In this document: positions 1-10,223 of the stretch, in pieces
Position numbering within the stretch: position 1 is the stretch's first letter
Layout: the number at the start of each line of letters is the position of its first letter
Source: Starkeya sp. ORNL1
GTDB taxonomy: Bacteria; Pseudomonadota; Alphaproteobacteria; Rhizobiales; Xanthobacteraceae
Direction of reading: 5' to 3'
Assembly: GCF_012971745.1 (NCBI RefSeq)
Contig: NZ_CP048834.1
Span: 1,364,001-1,428,000, forward strand
DNA length: 64,000 nt
The notes under the pieces: generated by a model
What the model was told of the DNA's origin: nothing
The model's input: only the letters and a program-made list of their open reading frames with translations
Databases searched by the model: none
Made by a program: the position numbers and the translations under genes

Positions 1-71
1 ATCTGTTCGTGGACCATCGAAGATGTCTGCGCCTGCACGACCGATAGAGGCATGATCCAAGGATAAAGACG
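1..71. other. Window edge upstream of the first gene
   Basis: No gene can be called in this short stretch. One frame on the + strand stays open from the edge to a TAA at about 64-66, so it could be the tail of an upstream gene, but it is too short to recognise. A purine-rich AAGGATAAAGAC just before position 72 can serve as the ribosome binding site of the first gene. Confidence 0.4.
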
Positions 72-1070
72 ATGCTCAATAAAGTTCTCGGCCGGCGCGT
101 CGCCGGACTGGTCTGCGGCACGGTGATGGCGGCCATGATTGCGCCCCTTGCCACCTCGTCCGCCTTCGCCGGCAAGATCTCGATCGGCCACACCATCTGG
201 GTCGGCTACGGCCCGCTCTATCTGGCCCGCGAGCTCGGCTACTTCAAGGAAAACGGCGTCGATGTCGACTTCCAGGTGGTGGATGATTCCGCGCTCGCCA
301 TGGCGGCGCAGGCCGCCGGCAAGCTCGACGGCACTGCCACCACGGTCGACGAGATCCTGAAGTACCGCTCCGACAATTTCTGCTTCAAGGCGGTCGCGGT
401 GTTCGATGAAAGCCATGGCGGCGACGGCATGGTCTCGCTCGACAGCATCAAGGGCCTGCCCGACCTCAAGGGCAAGACCGTGGCGCTGAACGAGGGCTCC
501 ACCTCGCAGTTCTGGTTCTCCTATCTGCTCAAGAAGCAGGGCATCCCGCTCAAGGATGTCACCGTGCTGAACATGAGCGCGGACGCCGCCGCCGCCGCCT
601 TCATCGCCGGTCAGGTCCCAGTCGCCGTGACCTGGGAGCCGAACCTGACGCTGGTGAAGACCAAGAAGGTCGGCAAGGTGCTGATGGACAGCGCCGCCAC
701 CCCGGGCGTGATCGTCGACGTGCTGGAGATCTCCTGCAAGGTGCTGGAAGAGCGGCCGAACGACGTGAAGGGCTTCGTCGCCGCGCTGCAGAAGGCGGTC
801 GACTACATCAAGACCAACCCCGACAAGGCCTACGCCATCATGGCCAAGGGCGTCGGCGGTTATCTCAAGGAGCCCAAGGACTTCGCCGACGCCGCCTCGG
901 GCGTGAAGTTCTACGACAAGCCGATGACGATCTCCTATCTCGGCACCAAGGAGAAGCCGGGCCAGATCGCCGACGTGATCAAGCTCGGCAATGAAATCTG
1001 GTCCGACCTCGGCAAGATGAAGACCACGATCGACTACCACGCCGTGATCGATCCCGGCTTCACCCAGTGA
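72..1070 (+). CDS. NitT/TauT-family ABC transporter substrate-binding protein
   Basis: Predicted periplasmic binding protein of 332 residues that delivers a small solute to the importer encoded just downstream. It begins with a positively charged n-region and a long hydrophobic stretch ending near ATSSAFA (about residues 28-34), a typical Sec signal peptide. The mature part opens with KISIGHTIWVGYGPLYLARE, the usual start of the NMT1/THI5-like SsuA/TauA fold, and continues with a family-typical ELGYFKENGV segment. The next genes are the permease and the ATPase, so the three form one transporter operon. The family imports nitrate, sulfonates, thiamine precursors, aromatic acids and others; the sequence does not fix the substrate. 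Neighbouring catabolic genes suggest an organic ligand rather than nitrate (inference). Confidence 0.9.
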   Translation: MLNKVLGRRVAGLVCGTVMAAMIAPLATSSAFAGKISIGHTIWVGYGPLYLARELGYFKENGVDVDFQVVDDSALAMAAQAAGKLDGTATTVDEILKYRSDNFCFKAVAVFDESHGGDGMVSLDSIKGLPDLKGKTVALNEGSTSQFWFSYLLKKQGIPLKDVTVLNMSADAAAAAFIAGQVPVAVTWEPNLTLVKTKKVGKVLMDSAATPGVIVDVLEISCKVLEERPNDVKGFVAALQKAVDYIKTNPDKAYAIMAKGVGGYLKEPKDFADAASGVKFYDKPMTISYLGTKEKPGQIADVIKLGNEIWSDLGKMKTTIDYHAVIDPGFTQ

Positions 1071-1090
1071 TCCATCCCTGAGCCGAACAT

Positions 1091-1118
1091 TCCGGGCGCG
1101 GGCCTGCCTGCGCCCGGA
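1091..1118 (+). promoter_or_regulatory. Intra-operon hairpin between binding protein and permease genes
   Basis: A perfect 9-bp GC-rich inverted repeat (TCCGGGCGC and GCGCCCGGA) flanks a 10-nt loop, 21 bp after the binding-protein stop codon. No T-run follows. Hairpins in this position commonly protect the upstream mRNA or partly terminate transcription, so that the binding protein is made in excess of the membrane subunits. That role is inferred here from position and structure. Confidence 0.6.
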
Positions 1119-1142
1119 CCTCTCAGACCTTCAGGTTGTTGA

Positions 1143-1946
1143 ATGGCGCGCAAACGTTCCCTGATCGATCTCTGCCTGACCCCCAAGGCCGATGTGCCGG
1201 GCTCGCTCAAATTCGTCATATCCGCCGCGGTGTGGCTCACGGTGATCGCGGTGTGGTCGCTGCTGACCTATGGCGGCTTCATGCAGGATATCTTCCTGCC
1301 TTCTCCCTCCGCCGTGACCGGTGCGTTCTTCCGCCTGCTGGGTGATGGCACGCTCGCCGAGCACATCTGGGCCAGCCTCCAGGTGGTGGTGATCGGGTTC
1401 GTCATCTCGTCGATCATCGCGGTGCCGCTCGGCCTGCTGATGGGCACGTTCCGGGTCGTGCAGGCCGGGCTCGAGCCGCTGGTGAACTTCATCCGCTATC
1501 TGCCGGTTACCTCTTTCGTACCGCTGTTCATCCTGTGGATCGGCATCGGCATCGAGCAGCGCATCGCCGTCATCTTCTTCGGCACCTTCTTCCAGCAACT
1601 GGTGATGATCGCCGATGTCTCGCGCGGCGTGTCGAAGGACCTCCTGAACGCCTCCTACACGCTCGGCGCCAGCCGGCGGGACGCGCTGCTGCATGTGCTG
1701 ACCCCGGCGGCGCTGCCCGGCATCATCGACACGCTGCGCATCACCATGGGCTGGGCCTGGACCTATCTGGTGGTCGCCGAACTCGTCGCCGCCTCCTCGG
1801 GCCTCGGCTATATCAGCATGAAGGCGATGCGCGGCTTCCAGGTCGACGTGATCTTCCTCGCCATCGCGGTCATCGGCCTGCTCGGCCTGTTCACCGACCT
1901 GATCTTCCGGGTGATCCGCATGAAAATGGTCGGCTGGGCGCAGTGA
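1143..1946 (+). CDS. NitT/TauT-type ABC transporter permease
   Basis: Inner-membrane subunit of 267 residues with about six hydrophobic segments. The first is near residues 22-42 and the last near 235-256. The EAA-loop region around residues 165-185 reads NASYTLGASRRDALLHVLTP, close to the family pattern of alternating small residues and glycine that docks the ATPase. The sequence resembles SsuC/TauC proteins in length and architecture. It lies between the binding-protein and ATPase genes on the same strand. The substrate is not determined by the permease sequence. Confidence 0.92.
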   Translation: MARKRSLIDLCLTPKADVPGSLKFVISAAVWLTVIAVWSLLTYGGFMQDIFLPSPSAVTGAFFRLLGDGTLAEHIWASLQVVVIGFVISSIIAVPLGLLMGTFRVVQAGLEPLVNFIRYLPVTSFVPLFILWIGIGIEQRIAVIFFGTFFQQLVMIADVSRGVSKDLLNASYTLGASRRDALLHVLTPAALPGIIDTLRITMGWAWTYLVVAELVAASSGLGYISMKAMRGFQVDVIFLAIAVIGLLGLFTDLIFRVIRMKMVGWAQ

Positions 1947-2005
1947 CGCCCGGTGCCGAGCATGTCGGGCACGAGGCCCTTCCTCCAGATGATGAAAACG
2001 GCTCG

Positions 2006-2857
2006 ATGAACGTTGCAGCAGCCCTGAAGTCCGTCATTCCCCTCGACGCTGCGGTCGATGCTCATGGCAGGATCGACACACCGCCGCGCCTGCGCATCAA
2101 GGATGTGCGGCTCGAATACCAGATGCCGAGCGGCAAGACCGTGGCCGCCATCGATCGCATCTCGATCGACGTCCCCGACAATGAGTTCGCCGTTATTGTC
2201 GGCCCCTCGGGCTGCGGCAAGTCGAGCCTGCTCTATCTGGTCGCCGGCCTCGCCGAGCCGACCGAGGGCGACATATTGCTCGGCGACAGCGTGGTCGACG
2301 GGCCCGGCGCCGATCGCGGCATGGTGTTCCAGTCCTACACGCTGTTCCCGTGGCTAACCGTGCGCGAGAATGTCGAGTTCGGCCTCAAGCGCCGCAAGGT
2401 GGCGCCGCAGGAGCGCGAGGACATCGTCAACCGCTACCTCAACGAAACCGGCCTCGCCGCCTTCCACGATGCCTATCCCAAGCAATTGTCCGGCGGCATG
2501 ATGCAACGCGTGGCGATTGCCCGAGCCCTCGCCAATGATCCCAAGATCCTCTTGATGGACGAACCGTTCGGCGCGCTCGACAGCCAGACCCGCTCCAGCA
2601 TGCAGAAGCTGCTGCTGAGGGTGTGGGAACAGCACCAGAAGACCGTGCTGTTCGTCACCCACGACATCGACGAGGCCATCCTGCTCGGCGACCGCATCTA
2701 TGTGATGACCGCGCGCCCCGGCCGGCTGAAGCAGGAGATCAAGGTGCCGATCGCCCGCCCGCGCTCGCTCGACATGGTGATGGACCCCGAGTTCATCGCC
2801 GTGAAACGCCGGATCCTCGACCTGCTGCGCAACGAGATCAAGGACGACGAGCATTGA
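2006..2857 (+). CDS. NitT/TauT-type ABC transporter ATP-binding protein
   Basis: Cytoplasmic ATPase of 283 residues that powers the transporter. It has Walker A GPSGCGKSS near residues 66-74, a Q-loop in VFQSYTLFPW, the signature LSGGMMQR, Walker B ILLMDEP followed by the D-loop GALD, and the switch histidine in VTHD. The start was placed at ATG 2006, giving MNVAAALKSV; the reading frame stays open far upstream but overlaps the permease. An N-terminal extension of about 27 residues precedes the ABC domain. It is close to SsuB/TauB-type subunits and belongs with the two genes before it. Confidence 0.92.
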   Translation: MNVAAALKSVIPLDAAVDAHGRIDTPPRLRIKDVRLEYQMPSGKTVAAIDRISIDVPDNEFAVIVGPSGCGKSSLLYLVAGLAEPTEGDILLGDSVVDGPGADRGMVFQSYTLFPWLTVRENVEFGLKRRKVAPQEREDIVNRYLNETGLAAFHDAYPKQLSGGMMQRVAIARALANDPKILLMDEPFGALDSQTRSSMQKLLLRVWEQHQKTVLFVTHDIDEAILLGDRIYVMTARPGRLKQEIKVPIARPRSLDMVMDPEFIAVKRRILDLLRNEIKDDEH

Positions 2858-2896
2858 ATTTGCTGTTGTCGTAACTGCCGCTTGCTACGTTGCAGC

Positions 2897-3070
2897 ACCC
2901 TCTCCCCGTCGGGGGAGAGCGATGGGGTGAGGGGTCTTGCTCCGCAATCGCGCTCCCCCTCACCGACCCGCTTCGCGGGCCACCTCTCCCGTCAAAGTCG
3001 GATGCATCCGACTTTGACCGCTTGGAATGCAGAACTCGGCAACAGCCGAGTTCTGTGGGGGAGAGGGGTT
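2897..3070. repeat. Family A palindromic intergenic repeat with two nested hairpins
   Basis: CTCTCCCC-type arms enclose GGGGTGAGGGG and CCGACCCGCTTCGCGGG segments that recur at 42633-42752 and 53136-53246. In this copy the closing arm is interrupted. Positions 2991-3018 form a perfect 28-bp palindrome and 3030-3055 an 11-bp stem with an AACA loop. The element lies between convergent genes (stops at 2857 and 3073), so it can act as a terminator for both directions. It looks like a REP-type dispersed element rather than a coding sequence. Confidence 0.8.
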
Positions 3071-3072
3071 GA

Positions 3073-3882
3073 TTAGCCAACCTCTCCGAGGAGCCTCTCC
3101 ACCGCCCGCCGCGCCATAACCGCCGCGAGATGCGCGCGATAAGCGCCGGTGCCGTGGATATCGGCGATCATGTCGTGGGCCGGCAAAGCGAGCCCGACGA
3201 GCGCCTCCACAGTGAAGTCGGTCTCCAGCGCTGCCTCGGCTTCGCTCCAGCGGAACACGCCGCCCTGCGCAGCACCGGTGACGGCTACCCGCACCCTGCC
3301 CTCTCCCCGCGCCACGAAGACGCCGGCCATGGCGTAGCGCGAGGCGGGATTGGGGAATTTCTCATAGGCGCCACGCGCACCCACCGGGAACGCGACGGCG
3401 GTGACGATCTCGCCCGGCTCCAGCGCGGTTTCGAACAGACCGAGGAAGAAATCTTCCGCCGCGATGTGCCGGCGGTCGGTCTCGACCGTGGCGTCGAGCG
3501 CAAGCAGCGCGGCCGGGTAGTCGGCCGACGGGTCGTTATTGGCGATGGAGCCGCCGAGCGTGCCGCGATGGCGCACCGCGGGATCGCCGATCAGCCCGGC
3601 AAGCTCGGCCAGCGCCGGGATCGCTTCCCGCACAACCTTTGAGGCAGCGACATCGGCGTGCCGAACCATGGCGCCGATGCGCAGGACGTCAGCTTCGCGC
3701 ACGATGTCGCGCAACGCCGGGACGCCCGCGAGATCGATCAGGTCGCTGGGGCTGGCCAGCCGCTGCTTCAGCGTCGGGATGAGTGTCTGCCCGCCGGCAA
3801 GCAACCGCGCATCCTCCCCCGCACTCGCCAGCGCCAGCGCGGCCTCAAGGCTTTCCGGGCGGTGATAGTTGAAACTGAACAT
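3073..3882 (-). CDS. FAD-binding (medium) subunit of a molybdenum hydroxylase, CoxM/CutM-like
   Basis: Predicted to carry FAD and pass electrons from the iron-sulfur subunit in a xanthine dehydrogenase-family complex. The 269-residue product starts MFSFNYHRPESLEAALAL, typical of the family. It contains the FAD motif LLAGGQTLIPTLKQRL near residues 27-42 and a second FAD motif in RHRGTLGGSIANNDPSADYP near 100-120. ATG 3882 was preferred over upstream starts because the domain begins there. Just upstream lies the 2Fe-2S subunit gene, but no large molybdopterin subunit is adjacent, which is unusual; two large subunits lie about 35 kb away. Confidence 0.9.
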   Translation of the reverse strand: MFSFNYHRPESLEAALALASAGEDARLLAGGQTLIPTLKQRLASPSDLIDLAGVPALRDIVREADVLRIGAMVRHADVAASKVVREAIPALAELAGLIGDPAVRHRGTLGGSIANNDPSADYPAALLALDATVETDRRHIAAEDFFLGLFETALEPGEIVTAVAFPVGARGAYEKFPNPASRYAMAGVFVARGEGRVRVAVTGAAQGGVFRWSEAEAALETDFTVEALVGLALPAHDMIADIHGTGAYRAHLAAVMARRAVERLLGEVG

Positions 3883-3895
3883 GGCGCGCTCCCGC

Positions 3896-4393
<498 letters not shown>

Positions 4394-4564
4394 GGCGCGT
4401 TCCCGGTCGCGAGTTCATTCTTGCGGCGCCTCGACGCCGGCTACCCCATCCAGCAACCGGCGTGCCATCACACCGCCGAGCGGAGCAGCTGGGCGCTGTG
4501 TCGTCCGACTTCAGCTCCCCTGGCACCATCTGCCCGCAATCCGGGCAGCCGCGCCGCCTATTTA

Positions 4565-4623
4565 GTCAATTGACATGCATGTAAATAAAAGAAATTCTGT
4601 CTCAATGGTTCTATTATTAGAAC
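4565..4623. promoter_or_regulatory. Palindrome-rich divergent promoter region
   Basis: This AT-rich stretch lies between the divergent 2Fe-2S subunit gene and the PLP-enzyme gene. It contains GTCAATTGAC (4565-4574, perfect palindrome), ACATGCATGT (4573-4582, perfect palindrome) and GTTCTA-TTAT-TAGAAC (4608-4623, perfect 6-bp arms). A TTGACA hexamer occurs at 4570-4575. The arrangement suggests one or more operators controlling both directions. No regulator gene is adjacent, so the binding protein is unknown. Confidence 0.5.
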
Positions 4624-4674
4624 GATAGGGAATAATGGTTCCGGCGCATCATGCGTCACCGTACCGGGCATCGC

Positions 4675-6171
<1,497 letters not shown>

Positions 6172-6179
6172 GGACAAGC

Positions 6180-7139
6180 ATGAGCGCCGTCACCCCTTAT
6201 CTCGAACTCAGGCAGGCGACGCGCGAGCGCGACCGCAGCCTGCGCGACAAGGTGATGTCGCTGGAGGAAGCGGCGAAACTGGTCAGCAATGGCGAGCACG
6301 TCGCGCTCGGCGGCTGCACCGCTTCCCGCACGCCGATGGCGATGCTGTGGGCGCTGATCCGCGCGGGGACGCGGGACCTGACCGTCTCACGCTCCATCGT
6401 CTCCACCGAGGGCGACTTGCTCTACGCCTCCGGCGCCTCCAGCCACATCATCACCAGCTGGTTCAGCCAGGGCATCGTCTGGGGTGTCTCCAAGGTGATG
6501 CGCGCCTATACCGAGACCGGGCGGGCGCGCTTCGAGGAATGGAGCCACATGGCGATGGGCCTGCGCTATCGCGCCGGCGCCATGGGCGTGCCGTTCCTGC
6601 CGATGCGCTCGATGCTGGGCTCCGGTGTGCTCGATCGGGCGGAGGGCGCCAGGGCCATGGAATGCCCGTTCACCGGCGAGACGCTGCTGCTGGTGCCGGC
6701 GCTCAACCCGGATGTGGCGCTGATCCATGTGCAGCGCTGCGACGCCTTCGGCAACGCGCAGATCGACGGCCTGACCTTCATGGATGTCGACCTGGCGATG
6801 GCGGCGAAGCGGGTGATCCTGACCACCGAGCGCATCGTCTCCAACGAGCAGATCCGCCGCGCGCCGGATCAGACCAAAATCGGCTTCTTTACCGTCGATG
6901 CGGTGGTCGAGGTGCCGTTCGGTTCCGCGCCGCATGAAAGCTACGGCCTCTATGAACCGTTCTACGGCCATATGGACCTCTATGCCGAGATGACCGCCAG
7001 GGACCCCGATGCTGGCGCCAAGGCTTATCTTGAGCGCTTCCATTACGAGCCCCGGGATTGGGCCGATTATCTCGGCCGCATCGGCATGGCCGAACTGCTC
7101 GATGCCCGGCGCCGCGGGAGCAGCATCAATGACGATTGA
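6180..7139 (+). CDS. CoA-transferase family I, subunit A
   Basis: A 319-residue subunit of a two-subunit CoA-transferase resembling glutaconate CoA-transferase GctA and the IpdA ring-opening subunit. The recognisable opening is KVMSLEEAAKLVSNGEHVALGG near residues 22-43, followed by the family segment MECPFTGETLLLVPALNPDVA and IHVQRCDAFGNAQIDG. It starts 8 bp after the PLP-enzyme gene and overlaps the next gene by 11 bp, so it is translationally coupled to subunit B. It could transfer CoA to an organic acid or, as in IpdAB, hydrolyse a ring of a CoA thioester. The sequence alone does not decide. Confidence 0.85.
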   Translation: MSAVTPYLELRQATRERDRSLRDKVMSLEEAAKLVSNGEHVALGGCTASRTPMAMLWALIRAGTRDLTVSRSIVSTEGDLLYASGASSHIITSWFSQGIVWGVSKVMRAYTETGRARFEEWSHMAMGLRYRAGAMGVPFLPMRSMLGSGVLDRAEGARAMECPFTGETLLLVPALNPDVALIHVQRCDAFGNAQIDGLTFMDVDLAMAAKRVILTTERIVSNEQIRRAPDQTKIGFFTVDAVVEVPFGSAPHESYGLYEPFYGHMDLYAEMTARDPDAGAKAYLERFHYEPRDWADYLGRIGMAELLDARRRGSSINDD

Positions 7140-7932
7140 GGCCCTCGCCGCACTGCCGCCCGACGAGGCGCGGGCCGACTTCACCGCCTCCGAATTGCTG
7201 GCGGTGATGAGCGCGCGGCTCCTGAAGGACGGCCAGACCGTGTTCGCCGGCGTCGGCATCCCGCTGCTGGCGGCGATCCTCGCCCAGCGCACCCATGCGC
7301 CGGGGCTGACCATATTGTTCGAGGGCGGCGTGATCGGGCCGTTCGTGGTGCCGGGTCGGCTGCCGCCCTCCACCAATGAGCAGCGCTGCGCCCGGCGCGC
7401 CAACATGCTGGTCTCGATCACCGAGGTGCTGCTGCTCTTGCAGCGCGGCTATGTCGATGTCGGCTTCATGGGCGGCGCGCAGATCGATCGCTACGGCAAT
7501 CTCAACTCCTCCTTCATCGGCGATGCCGACAAGCCCAGGATTCGCCTGCCCGGCACTGGCGGCGGCAACGACATTGCCAGCCTCGCCGACATGATCGTCG
7601 CCATGCGCCACGAGAAGCGCCGCTTCGTCGAGAAGGTGGATTTCATTACCAGCCCCGGCTTTCTCGACGGTGGCGACAGCCGCGCCGCCTCCGGGCTGCC
7701 CGCCGGGGGCATGTTCCGCGTGGTGACCGATCTCGGCATTCTCGGCTTCGATGCGCAGACCCGCGCCATGATGGTGGTGGCGCTGCATCCCGGCGTCTCC
7801 GCCGCGCAGATCCAGGCCAATACCGGCTTCCCGCTTCCGGTGCCGGCGGATGTCGCGGTGACCGAGCCGCCGACGCCCGTGGAGCTCACCATATTGCGCG
7901 AGCTTGATCCCGAGCGGCTCTACACCGCCTGA
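7129..7932 (+). CDS. CoA-transferase family I, subunit B
   Basis: A 267-residue partner of the subunit A encoded just before it. ATG 7129 gives MTIEALAALPPDEARADFTA and overlaps the end of subunit A. Family features are VFAGVGIPLLAAILAQ, the FEGGVIGP segment where GctB/CatJ proteins carry the active-site glutamate region, GFMGGAQIDRYGNLN and LPGTGGGNDIASLA. Length and motifs fit GctB/IpdB-like proteins. With subunit A it should form a heteromeric cytoplasmic enzyme acting on a CoA ester in the same pathway as the flanking PLP and luciferase-like enzymes. Confidence 0.87.
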   Translation: MTIEALAALPPDEARADFTASELLAVMSARLLKDGQTVFAGVGIPLLAAILAQRTHAPGLTILFEGGVIGPFVVPGRLPPSTNEQRCARRANMLVSITEVLLLLQRGYVDVGFMGGAQIDRYGNLNSSFIGDADKPRIRLPGTGGGNDIASLADMIVAMRHEKRRFVEKVDFITSPGFLDGGDSRAASGLPAGGMFRVVTDLGILGFDAQTRAMMVVALHPGVSAAQIQANTGFPLPVPADVAVTEPPTPVELTILRELDPERLYTA

Positions 7933-7946
7933 AGTTCCCTGTCCTC

Positions 7947-8903
7947 ATGGAGAGCCCGATGACGACCCCGGCCTTCGGCGTTGCCATGCGCAACTTCACG
8001 CGCTTCCCGGAGCTGCCGGATGCCGGCGCGTTGATCGATTACGGCGTGCGGATGGAGGAGCTGGGCTTCGAGTCGCTCTGGGTCTGGGACCACATATTGC
8101 TCGGCACCGACCCGCATTTCCCGATCATCGATTCGCTGTCGCTGCTCACCGCGGTCGCCGCACGCACTACCACGATCAAGATCGGCACCGGGGTCCTGGT
8201 GCTGCCGCTGCGCAATCCGGTCATTCTCGCCAAGCAGCTCTCCTCGCTGGACCTCATCAGCAAGGGCCGGCTGATGCTGGGCGCCGCGGTCGGCTGGTAC
8301 AAGCGCGAGTTCGACGCCGTCGGCATCCCGTTCGAGCGTCGCGGCAAGATCATGGACCGCAACCTCGACATCCTCCGTCGGCTCTGGACCGAGGATTCGG
8401 TCACCGGCGAATGGGACGAGCTCAATCTGCGCAATGCGGTGATGTTCCCCAAACCCATCCAGAAGCCGCATCCGCCGATCCTGATCGGCGGCTATGTCGA
8501 TGTCGTGCTGAAGCGCGCCGCGACCAAGGGCGATGGCTGGCTCACCTATTTCTACACGCCGCAAGGCTTCAACGAAGCCTGGGCGAAGATCTCGGCCTAT
8601 GCCGAGGAGGCCGGCCGCGATCCCGCCTCGCTCTACAGCCTCAACCAGCTGCCGATCTATGTCGGCGACCGAGCGACCGGCATGGCGAAGATGACCGAAT
8701 GGCTGCACGCCGAGTGGGACCTCTCCAAGGGCAGCCTCTCGACCTTCGACAGCGCCATAGTCGGCACCCCACAAGAGTGCGCCGAACAGATCGCCGCCCA
8801 CATTGCCTGCGGGGTGAAGAAGATCGTCTTCGTGCCGTACCGCTACGAGGCCGAGCAGGTCGACGCGCTGGCGCGCGATGTGCTGCCGCTGCTGCGGGGG
8901 TGA
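7947..8903 (+). CDS. Luciferase-like (LLM) flavin/F420-dependent oxidoreductase
   Basis: A 318-residue TIM-barrel oxidoreductase of the bacterial luciferase family. Diagnostic stretches are LGFESLWVWDHILLG, IGTGVLVLPLRNPVILAKQL, SKGRLMLGAAVGWYKREF and a C-terminal TPQECAEQIAAHIACGVKKI. It is last in the operon and starts 14 bp after the CoA-transferase. An alternative ATG at 7959 gives MTTPAFG. Members use FMNH2 or F420. Because this window also encodes a complete set of F420 genes, F420 use is plausible, but the sequence does not prove it. The substrate is unknown. Confidence 0.88.
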   Translation: MESPMTTPAFGVAMRNFTRFPELPDAGALIDYGVRMEELGFESLWVWDHILLGTDPHFPIIDSLSLLTAVAARTTTIKIGTGVLVLPLRNPVILAKQLSSLDLISKGRLMLGAAVGWYKREFDAVGIPFERRGKIMDRNLDILRRLWTEDSVTGEWDELNLRNAVMFPKPIQKPHPPILIGGYVDVVLKRAATKGDGWLTYFYTPQGFNEAWAKISAYAEEAGRDPASLYSLNQLPIYVGDRATGMAKMTEWLHAEWDLSKGSLSTFDSAIVGTPQECAEQIAAHIACGVKKIVFVPYRYEAEQVDALARDVLPLLRG

Positions 8904-9022
8904 GGCGCCGGGCGTGATGGGCGGTGGAATCTGAAGTTACGGCGAGACTTAAGCTGGCGCCGCGCAGCGCACGGTGCTGATTACGTCGAAGACTGGCGAT
9001 ATCACGCGGCCTGGCAGATCAT

Positions 9023-9292
9023 CTACACCGAGCCTTCGAACTTTAGCCCCTCATCTAGCGCCAGAATGATTTGATCAGAAAGATTCCTCAGTTGCTGGAC
9101 AGCGAGATCAAATGTGTAGCCCAGGTTTTCGTCTTGTGGAAAACTTAGCTCTATAGGCGTCTCAAGCAGGTCAGACTTTAAGTACACAGTGATAAGCGTG
9201 ACAGGATTTCCGAATCCGTCCGTGCCAAATCCAAGATTACTAATACGAATTGTTGGATTCATCTTTCTGACTCCAAGATTAATTTGGCTCAC
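9023..9292 (-). CDS. Hypothetical protein, 89 residues
   Basis: Not recognised. The GTG start at 9292 overlaps the stop of the upstream gene by four bases (GTGA), which supports coupled translation; an in-frame ATG at 9262 would give MNPTIRISNLGFGTDGFG. No signal peptide or membrane segment is evident. The C-terminal half (DLAVQQLRNLSDQIILALDEG) looks like an amphipathic helix. Base composition is clearly more AT-rich than in neighbouring genes, which may indicate recent acquisition together with the next gene. Confidence 0.65.
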   Translation of the reverse strand: MSQINLGVRKMNPTIRISNLGFGTDGFGNPVTLITVYLKSDLLETPIELSFPQDENLGYTFDLAVQQLRNLSDQIILALDEGLKFEGSV

Positions 9293-9792
9293 TCTCGCGG
9301 TGAGGACTCCGAATCGACCGTGAATTTGCTAAGAAAAGGCACCCCTTCTTCAGACTTATCGTCTTTTGGACATCTGGATTTGACGACAAGATTGTAATTA
9401 AGCCGCACCAGATTACTTCTAAGCGTCGGAACGCTCGCCGTCATCACCAACACTTCACGTTCCAAAGCGCCGCCAGGAAACCTTTGGCGTCCCGTGTCGA
9501 TTTTTACCAAATCGATGCCGACGAGCGAAGTTTCTCCGCCAACGCTAATGGTGGACAGTCCCGATGACAGAGAAAACTCGAGATCTTCGCTGCGTTTATA
9601 ATCCCGAATAGATCGCGACATGTTGACCGGAACAAAAAATGCATAAGATATCGTCATAATCGGGGCGCCACCCTGATCATTGATCTCCACGATTCCGGAG
9701 TAGAATTCGAGAAGATCTACGAGATCATCTTTAAGAGGCCCCACCCAGTTAAGATATTTTGCCTGAAGCACTCGCTTGATTGGTAAAGACAT
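9289..9792 (-). CDS. Hypothetical protein, 167 residues
   Basis: Not recognised. It is read first in a two-gene unit with the 89-residue protein, and a GAGAGGG sequence just upstream of ATG 9792 can bind ribosomes. The product is soluble and predicted beta-rich, with a short N-terminal helix (LPIKRVLQAKYLNWVGPLKD) and many alternating hydrophobic strands. No cysteine pair, metal motif or signal peptide is apparent. Like its partner it is AT-rich compared with the surroundings. It lies on the opposite strand next to the YcaO/TfuA locus; a functional link is possible but unsupported. Confidence 0.65.
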   Translation of the reverse strand: MSLPIKRVLQAKYLNWVGPLKDDLVDLLEFYSGIVEINDQGGAPIMTISYAFFVPVNMSRSIRDYKRSEDLEFSLSSGLSTISVGGETSLVGIDLVKIDTGRQRFPGGALEREVLVMTASVPTLRSNLVRLNYNLVVKSRCPKDDKSEEGVPFLSKFTVDSESSPRE

Positions 9793-10223
9793 TGCCGCGC
9801 CCTCTCATCTTAGGATGATAAAACGGAAATAAAGCAGAAATTTATATTTTTCCTCGGCAATCATTACCGACGCCGTAGCCGCAAGCGATGCTTGCATGCC
9901 CAACTCTTTGTCACAAGCAGAGCCATCGAACCTATGCCAGCAACGCGACGCGCGGCGCGGAAGTCCGTGCATCTCAGATGCAGCACGCAAGCAAACCGGC
10001 GGGCGAGCATCGGCGGGATGCGCCACATGAGCGTTCGATGTACCAGTCTGGCGCTTCGCGCTCGCAATCTTGTCGAGCGGCTCAGACCGATCGTGTCTCG
10101 TTGGCCACTTGAATACGAATGGGTGAGGTACTCTTGCCACCTCGCGGAGAAATGCCTTTGCGGGTTCGTGCATGGTTGGATTCTTGCTAAGCTACACCTG
10201 CGCTCGCAGCCAGGGCATCCGCC
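9793..10223. other. Intergenic region without a supported gene
   Basis: This stretch of 431 bp separates the divergent hypothetical pair and the cyclase/ATPase gene. Short open frames on both strands overlap each other and resemble nothing recognisable. The left end (about 9815-9870) is AT-rich and probably holds the promoter of the hypothetical pair. The promoter of the cyclase gene should lie near 10150-10215, but no clear -35/-10 pair stands out. A degraded gene cannot be excluded. Confidence 0.5.

Noticed and set aside
8930..9044. Possible gene remnant on the + strand (reads DYVEDWRYHAAWQIIYTEP in one frame)
   Set aside because: Short, overlaps the end of a hypothetical gene on the other strand, and no start, domain or homologous copy can be pointed to.
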